The translations under genes were made by a program, and so were the position numbers. A stretch of 64,000 nucleotides of DNA from Mycobacterium shigaense (GTDB lineage Bacteria > Actinomycetota > Actinomycetes > Mycobacteriales > Mycobacteriaceae): positions 806,001 to 870,000 of the forward strand of contig NZ_AP018164.1 of NCBI RefSeq assembly GCF_002356315.1, read 5' to 3'. The notes beneath the pieces are model-generated. The model saw only the letters and a program-made list of their open reading frames with translations, ran no database searches and was not told the DNA's origin. Shown piece after piece: positions 45,752-56,521 of the stretch (positions are counted from its first letter, which is position 1; the number at the start of each line of letters is the position of its first letter).

Positions 45752-46166
45752 GTTCAGTTCGGTGAAGGTGGGGGACCAGCTTCCGGAGAAGATCTACCCG
45801 TTGACCCGCCAGGATCTGGTCAATTACGCGGGAGTCTCGGGTGACTTGAACCCGATCCACTGGGACGACGAAATCGCCAAGATTGTCGGGCTGGACACCG
45901 TGATCGCGCACGGCATGCTGACCATGGGCATCGGCGGGGGCTACGTCACCTCGTGGGTCGGCGACCCGGGTGCCGTCACGGAGTACAACGTGCGATTCAC
46001 CGCCGTCGTGCCGGTACCCAACGACGGCAAGGGTGCCGAGCTCGTCTTCAGCGGCAAGGTGAAATCGGTCGAGCCGGAGAGCAAGACGGTGACGATCGCC
46101 ATCTCGGCCACCACCGGGGGCAAAAAGATCTTCGGCCGGGCCATCGCGTCGGCAAAGCTGGCGTAG
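45738..46166 (+). CDS. hadB: (3R)-hydroxyacyl-ACP dehydratase catalytic subunit HadB
   Basis: A 142-aa hot-dog protein, identical in length to M. tuberculosis HadB (Rv0636). The hydratase-2 motif YAGVSGDLNPIHWDDE carries the catalytic aspartate and histidine (about D36 and H41). It pairs with HadA for early and HadC for late elongation of meromycolate chains and is the target region of thiacetazone and isoxyl action in mycobacteria. Confidence 0.95.
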   Translation: MALREFSSVKVGDQLPEKIYPLTRQDLVNYAGVSGDLNPIHWDDEIAKIVGLDTVIAHGMLTMGIGGGYVTSWVGDPGAVTEYNVRFTAVVPVPNDGKGAELVFSGKVKSVEPESKTVTIAISATTGGKKIFGRAIASAKLA

Positions 46167-46179
46167 GCGGGGCTGGTTT

Positions 46180-46680
46180 ATGGCGCTCAAAACCGACGTC
46201 CGCGGAATGAGCTGGATCTACCCGGACCACTTCGAGGTCGGCCGCGAGCAATTGCGTGCCTTTGCCAGAGCGGCCAAGTACGACAATCCTGCCCACTTCG
46301 ACGAGGCGGCGGCGGCGGAACTGGGCTACGACGGCCTGATTGCGCCGCTGACTTTCGTGTCGATCTTCGCGAAGATCATCCAGGACGACTTCTTCCGCAA
46401 TGTCGACGTGGGCATGGAGACCATGCAGATCGTCCAGGTCGACCAGCAGTTCGTCTACCACCGGCCGCTGCTTGTCGGCGACAAGATCTTCGGCCGGATG
46501 GACATCGAGTCCGTCAACGAGCGCTTCGGCGCGGACATCGTCGTCACGAAGAACACCTGCACCAATCAGGATGGCGAAGTCGTTCTGCTCGCCTACACCA
46601 CCCTGATGGGGCACGAGGGTGACGACTCCATCCAGCTCAGGTGGGACAAGGAAAGCGGCCAGGTCGTCAGAACCGCGTGA
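46180..46680 (+). CDS. hadC: (3R)-hydroxyacyl-ACP dehydratase subunit HadC
   Basis: A 166-aa paralogue of HadA (shared DHFEVGREQLRAFARAAK N-terminal pattern and LIAPLTFVSIFAKI), same length as M. tuberculosis HadC (Rv0637). It replaces HadA in the HadBC dimer acting on longer chains. ATG start 13 bp after hadB, so one operon. Confidence 0.94.
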   Translation: MALKTDVRGMSWIYPDHFEVGREQLRAFARAAKYDNPAHFDEAAAAELGYDGLIAPLTFVSIFAKIIQDDFFRNVDVGMETMQIVQVDQQFVYHRPLLVGDKIFGRMDIESVNERFGADIVVTKNTCTNQDGEVVLLAYTTLMGHEGDDSIQLRWDKESGQVVRTA

Positions 46681-46839
46681 TCAGTATCGGATTTCCCGCG
46701 CTCGGGGGCGATCAAGTACACTCGGACCTCGGGGTTTTCCCATTGCAGCGCGCTGTCCGGTTCGGCCCATTTCCGAACGGGGAGCGCGCGCGTCATGTAG
46801 GCCCCGGTAGGTAAGCGCAGGTTGGCCTGCCAACCGCGA

Positions 46840-46912
<73 letters not shown>

Positions 46913-47055
46913 CAGAAGGCGACGTCCGACGACGATGCGGGCCGGAACGGCCCGAGGAGGAGTCGGACGATGAGATACGTGCCATGCTGGTCACTGGAGT
47001 GCCCGATCAGCACGGCACGGATCCCAGATACAGCTAGCGAACAAAGGAGCATGCG

Positions 47056-47499
47056 GTGAGCGACGAAGGCGATGTTGCCAACGACGCCGCAAGCGACGGT
47101 GGCGACGCCGAGCAGAGCCGCGAGAGCGGCGGTCGCACTGCCGTGGTGACGCGGCCGCAGCGCCCGACGGGCAAGCGGTCCCGGCAGCGCACGGCCGACG
47201 TGGACGAGGACGCGTCGGACGATGTCGAGGTCTCCAAGGAGGACAGGGCCAAAAAGGCTCCCACGGCCAAGCAGGCTAAGAAGCCGAAGAAAGCCGGCGA
47301 GCGTCGGGCCAATCCGTTCGCCTTCGTCTTCAACTACCTCAAGCAGGTCGTTGCGGAGATGCGGAAGGTCATCTGGCCGAACCGCAAACAGATGCTCACC
47401 TACACCTCGGTGGTGCTGGCGTTTCTGGCGTTCATGGTGGCGCTGGTCGGGCTTGCCGACTTGGGCCTGACCAAGCTGGTCCTGCTGGTGTTCGGCTGA
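47056..47499 (+). CDS. secE: Preprotein translocase subunit SecE
   Basis: A 147-aa protein. A long, charged, low-complexity N-terminus (about residues 1-85) is followed by the SecE core: amphipathic [15 protein letters not shown] and one transmembrane helix (about 116-145). SecE clamps the SecY channel. GTG start with AAAGGAG upstream. It precedes nusG by 32 bp, the conserved arrangement. Confidence 0.94.
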   Translation: MSDEGDVANDAASDGGDAEQSRESGGRTAVVTRPQRPTGKRSRQRTADVDEDASDDVEVSKEDRAKKAPTAKQAKKPKKAGERRANPFAFVFNYLKQVVAEMRKVIWPNRKQMLTYTSVVLAFLAFMVALVGLADLGLTKLVLLVFG

Positions 47500-47513
47500 G
47501 CTTGTGCAAGTGA

Positions 47514-48293
<780 letters not shown>

Positions 48294-48294
48294 C

Positions 48295-48354
48295 TGGTGG
48301 TGATGCCGCGGACGCGGCAGCTACGCCCGAGCCGGGCGGGGCGGGTCACCACCA
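48295..48354 (+). promoter_or_regulatory. Possible stem structure in the rplK leader
   Basis: TGGTGGTGA (48295-48303) and TCACCACCA (48346-48354) are exact complements 42 nt apart, with GC-rich sequence between. They lie in the 95-nt nusG-rplK gap and could form an attenuator or terminator for the L11 operon. Function untested. Confidence 0.35.
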
Positions 48355-48388
48355 TCAAACCCAGTCAGGAAGGAACGAACAACATCTC

Positions 48389-48817
48389 ATGGCCCCGAAG
48401 AAGAAAGTCGTCGGGCTGATCAAGCTTCAGATCCAGGCGGGGCAGGCCAACCCTGCGCCGCCGGTCGGCCCTGCGCTCGGCCAGCACGGCGTCAACATCA
48501 TGGAGTTCTGCAAGGCGTACAACGCCGCGACCGAGAGCCAGCGCGGTCAGGTGATACCGGTGGAGATCACGGTCTACGAGGACCGCAGCTTCACCTTCGC
48601 GCTCAAGACCCCGCCAGCCGCCAAGCTGCTGCTCAAGGCCGCCGGTGTCGGCAAGGGCTCGGCCGAGCCGCACAAGACCAAGGTCGCCAAGGTCACCTGG
48701 GACCAGGTCAAAGAGATCGCCGAGACCAAGAAGAGCGACCTCAACGCCAACGACATCGACGCCGCCGCCAAGATCATCGCCGGGACCGCCCGGTCGATGG
48801 GCATTACCGTTGAATAG
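48389..48817 (+). CDS. rplK: 50S ribosomal protein L11
   Basis: A 142-aa protein with the N-terminal [26 protein letters not shown] block that contacts thiostrepton-type drugs and the C-terminal rRNA-binding domain ending [18 protein letters not shown] lies before the ATG. First gene of the L11-L1 pair. Confidence 0.96.
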   Translation: MAPKKKVVGLIKLQIQAGQANPAPPVGPALGQHGVNIMEFCKAYNAATESQRGQVIPVEITVYEDRSFTFALKTPPAAKLLLKAAGVGKGSAEPHKTKVAKVTWDQVKEIAETKKSDLNANDIDAAAKIIAGTARSMGITVE

Positions 48818-48894
48818 GTCTGCATAAGCCCCTAACCGTGGGAGGGCCAGCTTCGGCCCGACTAACCACGACCCAACACAGATTGGATCAGCAC

Positions 48895-49602
48895 GTGAGC
48901 AAGAACAGCAAGGCATACCGCGCCGCCGCCGAAAAGGTGGATCACGACAACCTCTACTCCCCGCTGCAAGCCGCCAAGCTCGCCAAGGAGACGTCGTCGA
49001 GCAAGCAGGACGCGACCGTCGAGGTGGCGATCCGGCTCGGCGTCGACCCGCGCAAGGCCGACCAGATGGTCCGCGGCACCGTCAACCTGCCGCACGGCAC
49101 CGGTAAGACCGCCCGCGTCGCAGTGTTTGCGGTCGGCGACAAGGCGGAGCAGGCGCAGGCGGCCGGCGCCGACATCGTCGGCAGCGACGACCTGATCGAG
49201 AAGATCCAGGGTGGGTTCCTGGACTTCGACGCCGCGATCGCGACCCCGGACCAGATGGCCAAGGTCGGTCGCATCGCTCGGGTGCTCGGTCCGCGCGGTC
49301 TGATGCCGAACCCCAAGACCGGGACCGTCACACCCGACGTTGCCAAGGCCGTGTCCGACATCAAGGGCGGCAAGATCAACTTCCGCATCGACAAGCAGGC
49401 CAACCTGCACTTCGTGATCGGCAAGGCGTCGTTCGACGAGAAGAGCCTGGCCGAGAACTACGGCGCCGCGCTGGACGAGGTGCTGCGGCTCAAGCCGTCG
49501 TCGTCCAAGGGGCGCTACCTGAAGAAGATCACCGTGTCGACGACCACGGGCCCGGGCATTCCGGTCGACCCGTCCGTCACGCGCAACTTCACCGAGGCCT
49601 GA
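48895..49602 (+). CDS. rplA: 50S ribosomal protein L1
   Basis: A 235-aa protein, the length of M. tuberculosis L1. [22 protein letters not shown] and the [17 protein letters not shown] motif are diagnostic. The GTG at 48895 gives the family start; earlier codons in frame belong to the leader. It is convergent with the ECF sigma gene, only 3 bp between stops. Confidence 0.95.
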   Translation: MSKNSKAYRAAAEKVDHDNLYSPLQAAKLAKETSSSKQDATVEVAIRLGVDPRKADQMVRGTVNLPHGTGKTARVAVFAVGDKAEQAQAAGADIVGSDDLIEKIQGGFLDFDAAIATPDQMAKVGRIARVLGPRGLMPNPKTGTVTPDVAKAVSDIKGGKINFRIDKQANLHFVIGKASFDEKSLAENYGAALDEVLRLKPSSSKGRYLKKITVSTTTGPGIPVDPSVTRNFTEA

Positions 49603-49605
49603 CCT

Positions 49606-50844
49606 TCACCGCTCCGGTGTGAGTTCCGCGCCGGCGCACTCGTCGATGCGTCGCCGAAGGAACGCGCGGCCCGGGTCGGAGCCGTTGGACGCCAACGCAA
49701 TCCGGTACCAACCGGCGGCGTCGGTATATCGTCCCGCGCGCCGCAGCAGGTCGGCACGCACCGTGGCGACGAGATTCGAGTGCGCCAGCCGAGGGTCGTC
49801 GGCCACCAGGTCCAGGGCGGCCAGACCGGCGTCGGGGCCGTCGCGCAGACCCACTGCCAGCGCGCGATTGGCCCGCACCACCGGCGATTCGGTCAGCTGT
49901 AGCAGCCGGTCGTAGGCCGCGCAGATGGTTACCCAGTCGGTCTGGTCCCAGGACGGGGCCGTCGCGTGCAGCGCGGCGATCACCGCCTGCGGCAGGTAGG
50001 GGCCGGTCGATCCCTGCGCGCGGCGCAACCGGTCCAGCCCGCGGGCGATGCGGCCGCGGTCCCAGGCGCCGCGGTCCTGCTCCTCGAGCGGAACCGGCAT
50101 GCCCGCGTCGTCCCGGCGCGTCGCCCGCCGCGAATCGTGCAACAGCATCAGGGCGGCCAGCGCCTGCCCCTCCCGCTCGTCGGGCATCAGGGCGCACAGC
50201 TCGCCGGCCAGCCGAATCCCCTCGTCGCACAGTTCGTCACGGACCGCCGACGGGCCTGCGGTCGACCAGTACCCCTCGGTGAACACCGAGTAGATGCAGC
50301 CGAGCACGTGCGGGGTGCGCTCACCGAGCAGCTCGGCGGGCGGCACCCGCAGCGGAATGTTGGCATGCCGGACCTTGTTCTTGGCGCGGGTGATTCGCTG
50401 CCCGACGGCGGTCTCGGTCTGCAGCAGTGCGCGGGCGATCTCGGCGACGGTCAAACCCGACACCAGCCGCAGCGTCAGCGCCAGTTGCGATTGCCGGTCC
50501 AGCGCCGGATGCGCGCAGGTGAACATCATCCGCAGCTCGTCGTCGCGGACCGGATGCGGATCGGTGTGCTCGGTGCGGGCCCGGATCTCGTCCACGAAAG
50601 CCGCCAATTCCTTCCCGGGACGGACGGATTCGCGCCGCAACCGATCCCGGGCGCGGTTGCGCGCGACGGTCAACAGCCAGCCGCCGGGATGATCGGGCAC
50701 GCCGGCGTCCGGCCAGGTGCGCAGCGCCTCGGCGCAAGCCTCCTGGACGGCGTCCTCCGCGACGGTGAGATCGCCGGACCATCGCGCGAGCGCGGCGACG
50801 GCGGGCCCCCACTCCCGGCGAAAGACGCCGTCCAGGTTGGTCAT
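49606..50844 (-). CDS. ECF-type sigma factor with long C-terminal extension
   Basis: A 412-aa ECF sigma factor. Region 2 (DAVQEACAEALRTWP... GWLLTVARNRARDRLRRE) is at about 30-75 and region 4 (LTVAEIARALLQTETAVGQRITRAK) at about 130-155. A large C-terminal helical extension follows, the DUF6596-type layout of the ECF42 group, whose members are encoded beside DGPF proteins, as here. No anti-sigma factor is near; the extension probably controls activity. In M. tuberculosis rplA is followed directly by mmaA4, so this pair is an insertion relative to that genome. Confidence 0.85.
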   Translation of the reverse strand: MTNLDGVFRREWGPAVAALARWSGDLTVAEDAVQEACAEALRTWPDAGVPDHPGGWLLTVARNRARDRLRRESVRPGKELAAFVDEIRARTEHTDPHPVRDDELRMMFTCAHPALDRQSQLALTLRLVSGLTVAEIARALLQTETAVGQRITRAKNKVRHANIPLRVPPAELLGERTPHVLGCIYSVFTEGYWSTAGPSAVRDELCDEGIRLAGELCALMPDEREGQALAALMLLHDSRRATRRDDAGMPVPLEEQDRGAWDRGRIARGLDRLRRAQGSTGPYLPQAVIAALHATAPSWDQTDWVTICAAYDRLLQLTESPVVRANRALAVGLRDGPDAGLAALDLVADDPRLAHSNLVATVRADLLRRAGRYTDAAGWYRIALASNGSDPGRAFLRRRIDECAGAELTPER

Positions 50845-50853
50845 CGCGGCGGT

Positions 50854-51552
50854 TTAGAGTGCCGAGACCCCGGCCAGTTGCCGCAGCTGCACCGTCGAAG
50901 CGGGGATCATCGACGCGATCTTGACGGCATCGTCACGATCCGCCGCGCCGATCAGGTAGATGCCGGTGGCGATCTCGGCGTCCTCCACAAAGGGCCCGTC
51001 GGTGATCAGTACCTCGCCATCGCGCACCCGCACCGTCGTCGCCGTGGACCGGTCGTGCAGCGCGGCGCCGCCGACGATGTGATCGCCCGCGGCCGCGTGC
51101 AGGTCTGCGTGCTTGGCGGCGAGTGCTTCCCATTCCGGGGTGCCCGGCGGGTACGCGGTTTCCGGCGGTTCCAGCAGCAGTGCGAGCCAGTCGCTGCCGG
51201 TAAGCTGCCGGGACGGCTCGACCGAGTGGACCACGGGCCACAACTCCACGGCGCCGTAGGTGGCGATGGGGACGTCACGGGCCAGCGCCAACGCCTCGTC
51301 GAGGTTTTCCGCCTCGAACACGTAGTAGCCGCAGGCCACCTCGGTGCCCTCGGCGAAGGGGCCGTCGGTGACCACCGGGGCGTCACGGCCGCCGGTGATG
51401 ACCACTCCCGCGGCGGCGGGCGCCAGGGCGTCGCCGGCCTTTATCGCCGGGCCGGCCTTGGTGTGGAAGTTCTGCCAGGCCGCCATGGCCGCGGCCGGGT
51501 CGTCGGGCGTGCGGTCTTGTTCCTTGCCGATCAACAGCGCGAAATACTGCAT
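50854..51552 (-). CDS. Duplicated YCII/DGPF-domain protein (ECF42 partner)
   Basis: A 232-aa protein made of two tandem YCII-related (DGPF) domains. The motif appears as TDGPFAEGTEVACGYYVFEAENLDEALALA in the first half and TDGPFVEDAEIATGIYLIGAADRDDAVKIA in the second. GAGGTG lies 7 bp before the ATG at 51550-51552. It is upstream of the sigma gene with 9 bp between, in one operon. DGPF proteins usually have one domain, so this is a fusion of two copies. Biochemical role unknown. Confidence 0.84.
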   Translation of the reverse strand: MQYFALLIGKEQDRTPDDPAAAMAAWQNFHTKAGPAIKAGDALAPAAAGVVITGGRDAPVVTDGPFAEGTEVACGYYVFEAENLDEALALARDVPIATYGAVELWPVVHSVEPSRQLTGSDWLALLLEPPETAYPPGTPEWEALAAKHADLHAAAGDHIVGGAALHDRSTATTVRVRDGEVLITDGPFVEDAEIATGIYLIGAADRDDAVKIASMIPASTVQLRQLAGVSAL

Positions 51553-51651
51553 GTTCGTCACCTCTGGTCGTGAGCGCAGCCGTGTGCTCCACTCTCTACC
51601 TATTCGACGAACAGCGCAGCCTCAATCCGACACGGGCGCGGAATCGGCACC

Positions 51652-52548
51652 CTACGAGTTCGCGGCGCCCGGCTTAAGGTAGGTCACCAGACTGACATCG
51701 AGCATCTCGTCGGCGAAGTAGTGCTCGCAGCCGCGCAGGTATTTGATGTAGCGGTTGTAGACCTCTTCGGAGGTGACCTCGATGGCCTTTTCCCGGTTCG
51801 ACTCGAGCGTGTCGCCCCAGATGCGCAACGTCTTGATGTAGTGCGGCCGCAACGAAAGTGGTTGGGGTACTAAGAATCCCGCCTCTTCGCCGTGATCGAC
51901 CATCATCTGGGTGGACGGCAGGCGCCCGCCGGGGAAGATCTCGGTGACGATGAACTTGATAAACCGGGCCGTTTCGAAGGTCAGCTTCTTACCCCGGGCG
52001 TGCAGGTCGTTGGGGTGGTAGCTGACGCTACTCTGGACGGTCATCCGGCCGTCGTCGGGCATGATGTCGAACGTCCGCTTGAAGAAGTCGTCGTAGTTCT
52101 CGTGCCCGAAATGCTCGAATGCCTCGATCGACACGATGCGGTCGACCGGATCGGTGAAGTCCTCCCAGTTCTGCAACCGCACCTCGCGCGAGCGCCCGGT
52201 ATCCAGGCCCGTCAGCAACTGCTGGCTGCGGGCGTGCTGATTCTTGGACAGCGTCAGGCCGATGACATTGACGTCGTATTTCTCGACGGCGCGCTTCATC
52301 GTGGTGCCCCACCCGCAACCGATGTCCAGCAGGGTCATGCCGGGCTTGAGGTCCAGTTTGTCAAGGTTGAGATCGATCTTGGCGTACTGGGCCTCTTCGA
52401 GGCTGAGCTCCGGCGGTTCGAAGTACGCGCAGCTGTAGGTGCGGGTGGGATCCTGGAACAACGAAAAGAAATCGTCGGAGAGGTCGTAGTGCGCCTGGAT
52501 GTCTTCGGATCGCGTACGCTTGCTTATCCTGCCCTGTTCCAGCGTCAT
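51652..52548 (-). CDS. mmaA4: Hydroxymycolate-forming methyltransferase MmaA4
   Basis: A 298-aa SAM-dependent mycolic acid methyltransferase. The SAM motif [11 protein letters not shown] and the family block [17 protein letters not shown] are present. The EPPEL variant and the [11 protein letters not shown]-terminus match MmaA4/Hma (Rv0642c), which makes the hydroxylated precursor of keto- and methoxymycolates. Orthology rests on these and on gene order. The ATG at 52546-52548 was chosen by homology. Confidence 0.9.
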   Translation of the reverse strand: MTLEQGRISKRTRSEDIQAHYDLSDDFFSLFQDPTRTYSCAYFEPPELSLEEAQYAKIDLNLDKLDLKPGMTLLDIGCGWGTTMKRAVEKYDVNVIGLTLSKNQHARSQQLLTGLDTGRSREVRLQNWEDFTDPVDRIVSIEAFEHFGHENYDDFFKRTFDIMPDDGRMTVQSSVSYHPNDLHARGKKLTFETARFIKFIVTEIFPGGRLPSTQMMVDHGEEAGFLVPQPLSLRPHYIKTLRIWGDTLESNREKAIEVTSEEVYNRYIKYLRGCEHYFADEMLDVSLVTYLKPGAANS

Positions 52549-52721
52549 AGTCGTGTCCGCTCCTGCACATTGGTCCAAACTGCATGCAGGCAGGCCAAAA
52601 CCCCCGATTGTGTTGAGGTGCAAACCCCCACCGAGGACGCGGCGCGCCCCTAAATCCCCCAGCGTCAGCTGGCCCTAGAGCTAGTACCCATTAACGACGG
52701 CCTTGAAAAGCCAATCTGCGA

Positions 52722-53603
52722 CTACCTTTCTAAAGTGAACTGGTTGCAATCGATGTAGCCCATCCGGAATGCTTTGGCGCAGCCGGTCAAGAACTTCATG
52801 TAGCGCTCGTAGACCTCTTCGGACTGGATCTCGATCGCCTCGTTTTTGTGGGCCTCCAGCGCATCGGACCACAGGTCCAGAGTCTTGACGAAGTCCGGCT
52901 GCAGTGACTGTTGCCGGGTCACTGTGAAACCCACCTTCGCGCAATGTTCTTCGACCTTCTCGATGGTCGGTAGCCGGCCACCCGGGAAGATGTCGGTGAC
53001 GATGAACCGGATGAACTTCGCCAACTCCATCGTCACCGGTATGCCGCGCTCGATGATCTGTCTGGCGTGCAGCCCGGTGATGGAATGCAAGAGCATCACC
53101 CCGTCGCCGGGCATGGTGTTGTAGGCAAATTTGAAGAAGTCATCGTAGCGGTGAAAACCGAAGTGCTCCAACGCTTCAATGGTCACGATGCGGTCCACCG
53201 ACTCGTCGAAGTTCGCCCAATCGCGGAGCAAAACCCGCCGGGATCTCTCGGAGTCGATGTCGCTGAGCAGCTGCTGGCAGTAGGCATGCTGATTTCTCGA
53301 CAGCGTGAGTCCGACGACGTTGACGTCGTACTTCTCCACCGCGCGCTTCATCACCGAGCCCCAGCCGCAACCGACGTCGAGCAGGGTCATGCCGGGTTCC
53401 AATCCGAGTTTGTCCAGCGTCAGATCGAGCTTGGCGACCTGGGCTTCGTGCAGCGTCATGTCCTCGTGCGGAAAATAAGCGCAGCTGTAGGTACGGGTTG
53501 GATCCACGAACAGCGCGAAGAACTCGTTGGACAGGTCGTAATGAGCCCGGACGTCGTCGACTTGGGAGCGCATCCGCAGAGCTCCAGCTGACTTATCTGG
53601 CAT
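52722..53603 (-). CDS. mmaA3: Methoxymycolic acid O-methyltransferase MmaA3
   Basis: A 293-aa mycolic acid methyltransferase, the same length as M. tuberculosis MmaA3 (Rv0643c). The block FPHEDMTLHEAQVAKLDLTL, motif [16 protein letters not shown] and the HSITGLHARQIIERG segment agree. MmaA3 O-methylates hydroxymycolate to methoxymycolate; some mycobacteria (for example certain BCG strains) carry a point-mutated form, and the frame here is intact. Whether this species makes methoxymycolates cannot be told from sequence. Confidence 0.9.
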   Translation of the reverse strand: MPDKSAGALRMRSQVDDVRAHYDLSNEFFALFVDPTRTYSCAYFPHEDMTLHEAQVAKLDLTLDKLGLEPGMTLLDVGCGWGSVMKRAVEKYDVNVVGLTLSRNQHAYCQQLLSDIDSERSRRVLLRDWANFDESVDRIVTIEALEHFGFHRYDDFFKFAYNTMPGDGVMLLHSITGLHARQIIERGIPVTMELAKFIRFIVTDIFPGGRLPTIEKVEEHCAKVGFTVTRQQSLQPDFVKTLDLWSDALEAHKNEAIEIQSEEVYERYMKFLTGCAKAFRMGYIDCNQFTLER

Positions 53604-53763
53604 TTGTTCCCCACCCCCCAAAAAAATGCAACCGGCACCCTCACGAGGTGACCATCCCGGGGACCCTACACTGGTCCGGGAGTATCCCCCGCATTTGACG
53701 TTCTGTGGCGCCGTATCTCTCGATCGGAGAGCGATCCGCGATCGGTGTGACCTGGCGTGGTGG

Positions 53764-54627
53764 CTATTTCTCCAGAGTAAATTGGTTGACGTCGATGTAG
53801 CCGACCCGAAATGCGTTGGCGCAGCCCGTCAGATACTTCACGTAGCGCTGGTAGACCTCGTCGGATTGAATCGCGATAGCCTGATCCTTGTGTGCCTGCA
53901 GCGCCTCGGCCCACAGGTCGAGGGTGCGCGCGTAGTGCGGCTGCAGGGACTGGCGCCGGGTCAGCCGTAAGCCCGCTTTCGCCGAGCGCTCCCCGACCAT
54001 CTCGATCGACGGCAACCGGCCGCCCGGGAATATCTCGGTGACCATGAATTTGATGAACCGGGCCATCGCGAACGTCAGCGGGATGCCCTGCTCGACGCAT
54101 TGCGGGCCGGTCAACCCGGTGATGGTGTGCAGCAGCATCACACCGTCGGCCGGCAGTACCTTGACAGTCATCGCGAAGAAGTCGTCATAGCGCTCGTGGC
54201 CGAAGTGCTCGAACGCACCGATTGACACGATCCGATCGACGGGCTGGTCGAATTGTTCCCAGCCGTTGAGCAACACCTGCTTGGAGCGCGGGCTGTCCAT
54301 CTCGTCGAACAACTTCTGCACGTGCGCAGCCTGATTCTTCGACAGCGTGAGCCCGATGACGTTGACGTCGTACTTCTCGATGCCCCGCCGCATGGTGGCG
54401 CCCCAGCCGCAACCGACGTCGAGCAACGTCATTCCGGGCTGCAGGCCCAGCTTGCCCAGCGCCAGGTCGATCTTGGCGAGCTGCGCCTCTTCCAGCGTCA
54501 TGTCCTCGCGCTCGAAATAGGCGCAGCTGTAGGTTTGGGTGGGGTCCAGGAACAACCGGAAGAAGTCGTCGGACAAGTCGTAGTGCGCCTGTACGTCGGC
54601 GAAATGCGGCGTGAGTTTCTTGCCCAT
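53764..54627 (-). CDS. mmaA2: Cyclopropane/methyl mycolate synthase MmaA2
   Basis: A 287-aa mycolic acid methyltransferase, the length of M. tuberculosis MmaA2 (Rv0644c). [20 protein letters not shown]-terminus, [18 protein letters not shown] and [14 protein letters not shown] are diagnostic. MmaA2 forms the cis-cyclopropane of alpha-mycolates and contributes to oxygenated ones. It begins 18 bp after the mmaA1 stop, so the two are co-transcribed; a 160-bp gap follows before mmaA3. Confidence 0.9.
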   Translation of the reverse strand: MGKKLTPHFADVQAHYDLSDDFFRLFLDPTQTYSCAYFEREDMTLEEAQLAKIDLALGKLGLQPGMTLLDVGCGWGATMRRGIEKYDVNVIGLTLSKNQAAHVQKLFDEMDSPRSKQVLLNGWEQFDQPVDRIVSIGAFEHFGHERYDDFFAMTVKVLPADGVMLLHTITGLTGPQCVEQGIPLTFAMARFIKFMVTEIFPGGRLPSIEMVGERSAKAGLRLTRRQSLQPHYARTLDLWAEALQAHKDQAIAIQSDEVYQRYVKYLTGCANAFRVGYIDVNQFTLEK

Positions 54628-54645
54628 GTCGTCAGTTGGGCCGGG

Positions 54646-55527
<882 letters not shown>

Positions 55528-55603
55528 TTAACGCTACAACGCTGTGAGACCTGTCGCGAACTCGCGGCGAATCGGAAATGCGGAGCCGGCTGCTCGACTC
55601 CGC

Positions 55604-56521
55604 TCAGCTGGCCTCGGCGAAGTTGCCCGTCAAAACACCCACCACCGGATCCCACAGCTGCTGTGGCAGATCATGGCCCATTCCGTCGAATAACACCAAT
55701 CGGGCACCGCCGATCGCGCGCGCGATCGCGCGGCCCCCGAAGGGACGCATCAACTTGTCGGATCGGCCATGGATCACCACCGTCGGCGCGACGATGCGGC
55801 GGTCATGGTGGGCGAGGCTGCCGCTGGCCAGGATGGCGCCGAACTGCCGGGCGATGCCCTGCGGGTAGTAGTTGCGGTCGTATCCCTCGGCCGCCTCGGC
55901 ACGGACCTGCTCGGCGGGGATGCGGTAGCCCGGGCTGCCGATGATCCGGCTGACGCGCACGGCGTTGTCCAGGATGACGTCGCGGGGGGAGTCCGGCGGC
56001 GGCCCGATCAACAGCGACAGCAACGCCCGGGGAGCCGGCGGCGGCAGGAATGCCGAATTGTTGCTCGAGAAAAGAATTCCCAGTGACCTGGTGCGCTCGG
56101 CGAATCGGGCGGCGACGATCTGGGCGATCATGCCGCCCATCGACGCGCCGACGATGTGGGCCCGTTCGATGCCGAGGTGGTCCAGCACCGCGGCGGCGTC
56201 GCCGGCCATGTCCTCCAGTGTGTAGGCGGCGCGGCTGGGCAGCCCGGCCCAGGATCGGAGCAATCGCACCACGATCGGCTGCCCGGAGGTGTGCAGCTCG
56301 GTTTTGCTGGACAGGCCGATATCGCGGTTGTCGTAGCGGATGACGCGGAAGCCCTGGTCGACCAGCTTCTGGCAGAAATCGGTGCGCCACAGCAACATTT
56401 GGGCGCCCAGTCCCATGATGAGCAGCACGGGCGGGTCGGCGGGATCGCCCATGTCCTCGTAGTAGAGCTTCAGGTCGCTCGGCCCGGCGGCCGACGTCGC
56501 ATAACCGGTGCGGATGTGCAC
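55604..56521 (-). CDS. lipG: Alpha/beta hydrolase LipG
   Basis: A 305-aa alpha/beta hydrolase. The nucleophile elbow GASMGG is near residue 120, an acidic residue lies in HGRSDKLMRP, and the catalytic histidine is in DGMGHDLP. M. tuberculosis LipG (Rv0646c) is a phospholipase/thioesterase encoded next to the mmaA genes and thought to act on envelope lipids. GTG start overlaps the upstream UbiB-like stop codon by one base (TAGTG). Confidence 0.88.
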   Translation of the reverse strand: MHIRTGYATSAAGPSDLKLYYEDMGDPADPPVLLIMGLGAQMLLWRTDFCQKLVDQGFRVIRYDNRDIGLSSKTELHTSGQPIVVRLLRSWAGLPSRAAYTLEDMAGDAAAVLDHLGIERAHIVGASMGGMIAQIVAARFAERTRSLGILFSSNNSAFLPPPAPRALLSLLIGPPPDSPRDVILDNAVRVSRIIGSPGYRIPAEQVRAEAAEGYDRNYYPQGIARQFGAILASGSLAHHDRRIVAPTVVIHGRSDKLMRPFGGRAIARAIGGARLVLFDGMGHDLPQQLWDPVVGVLTGNFAEAS

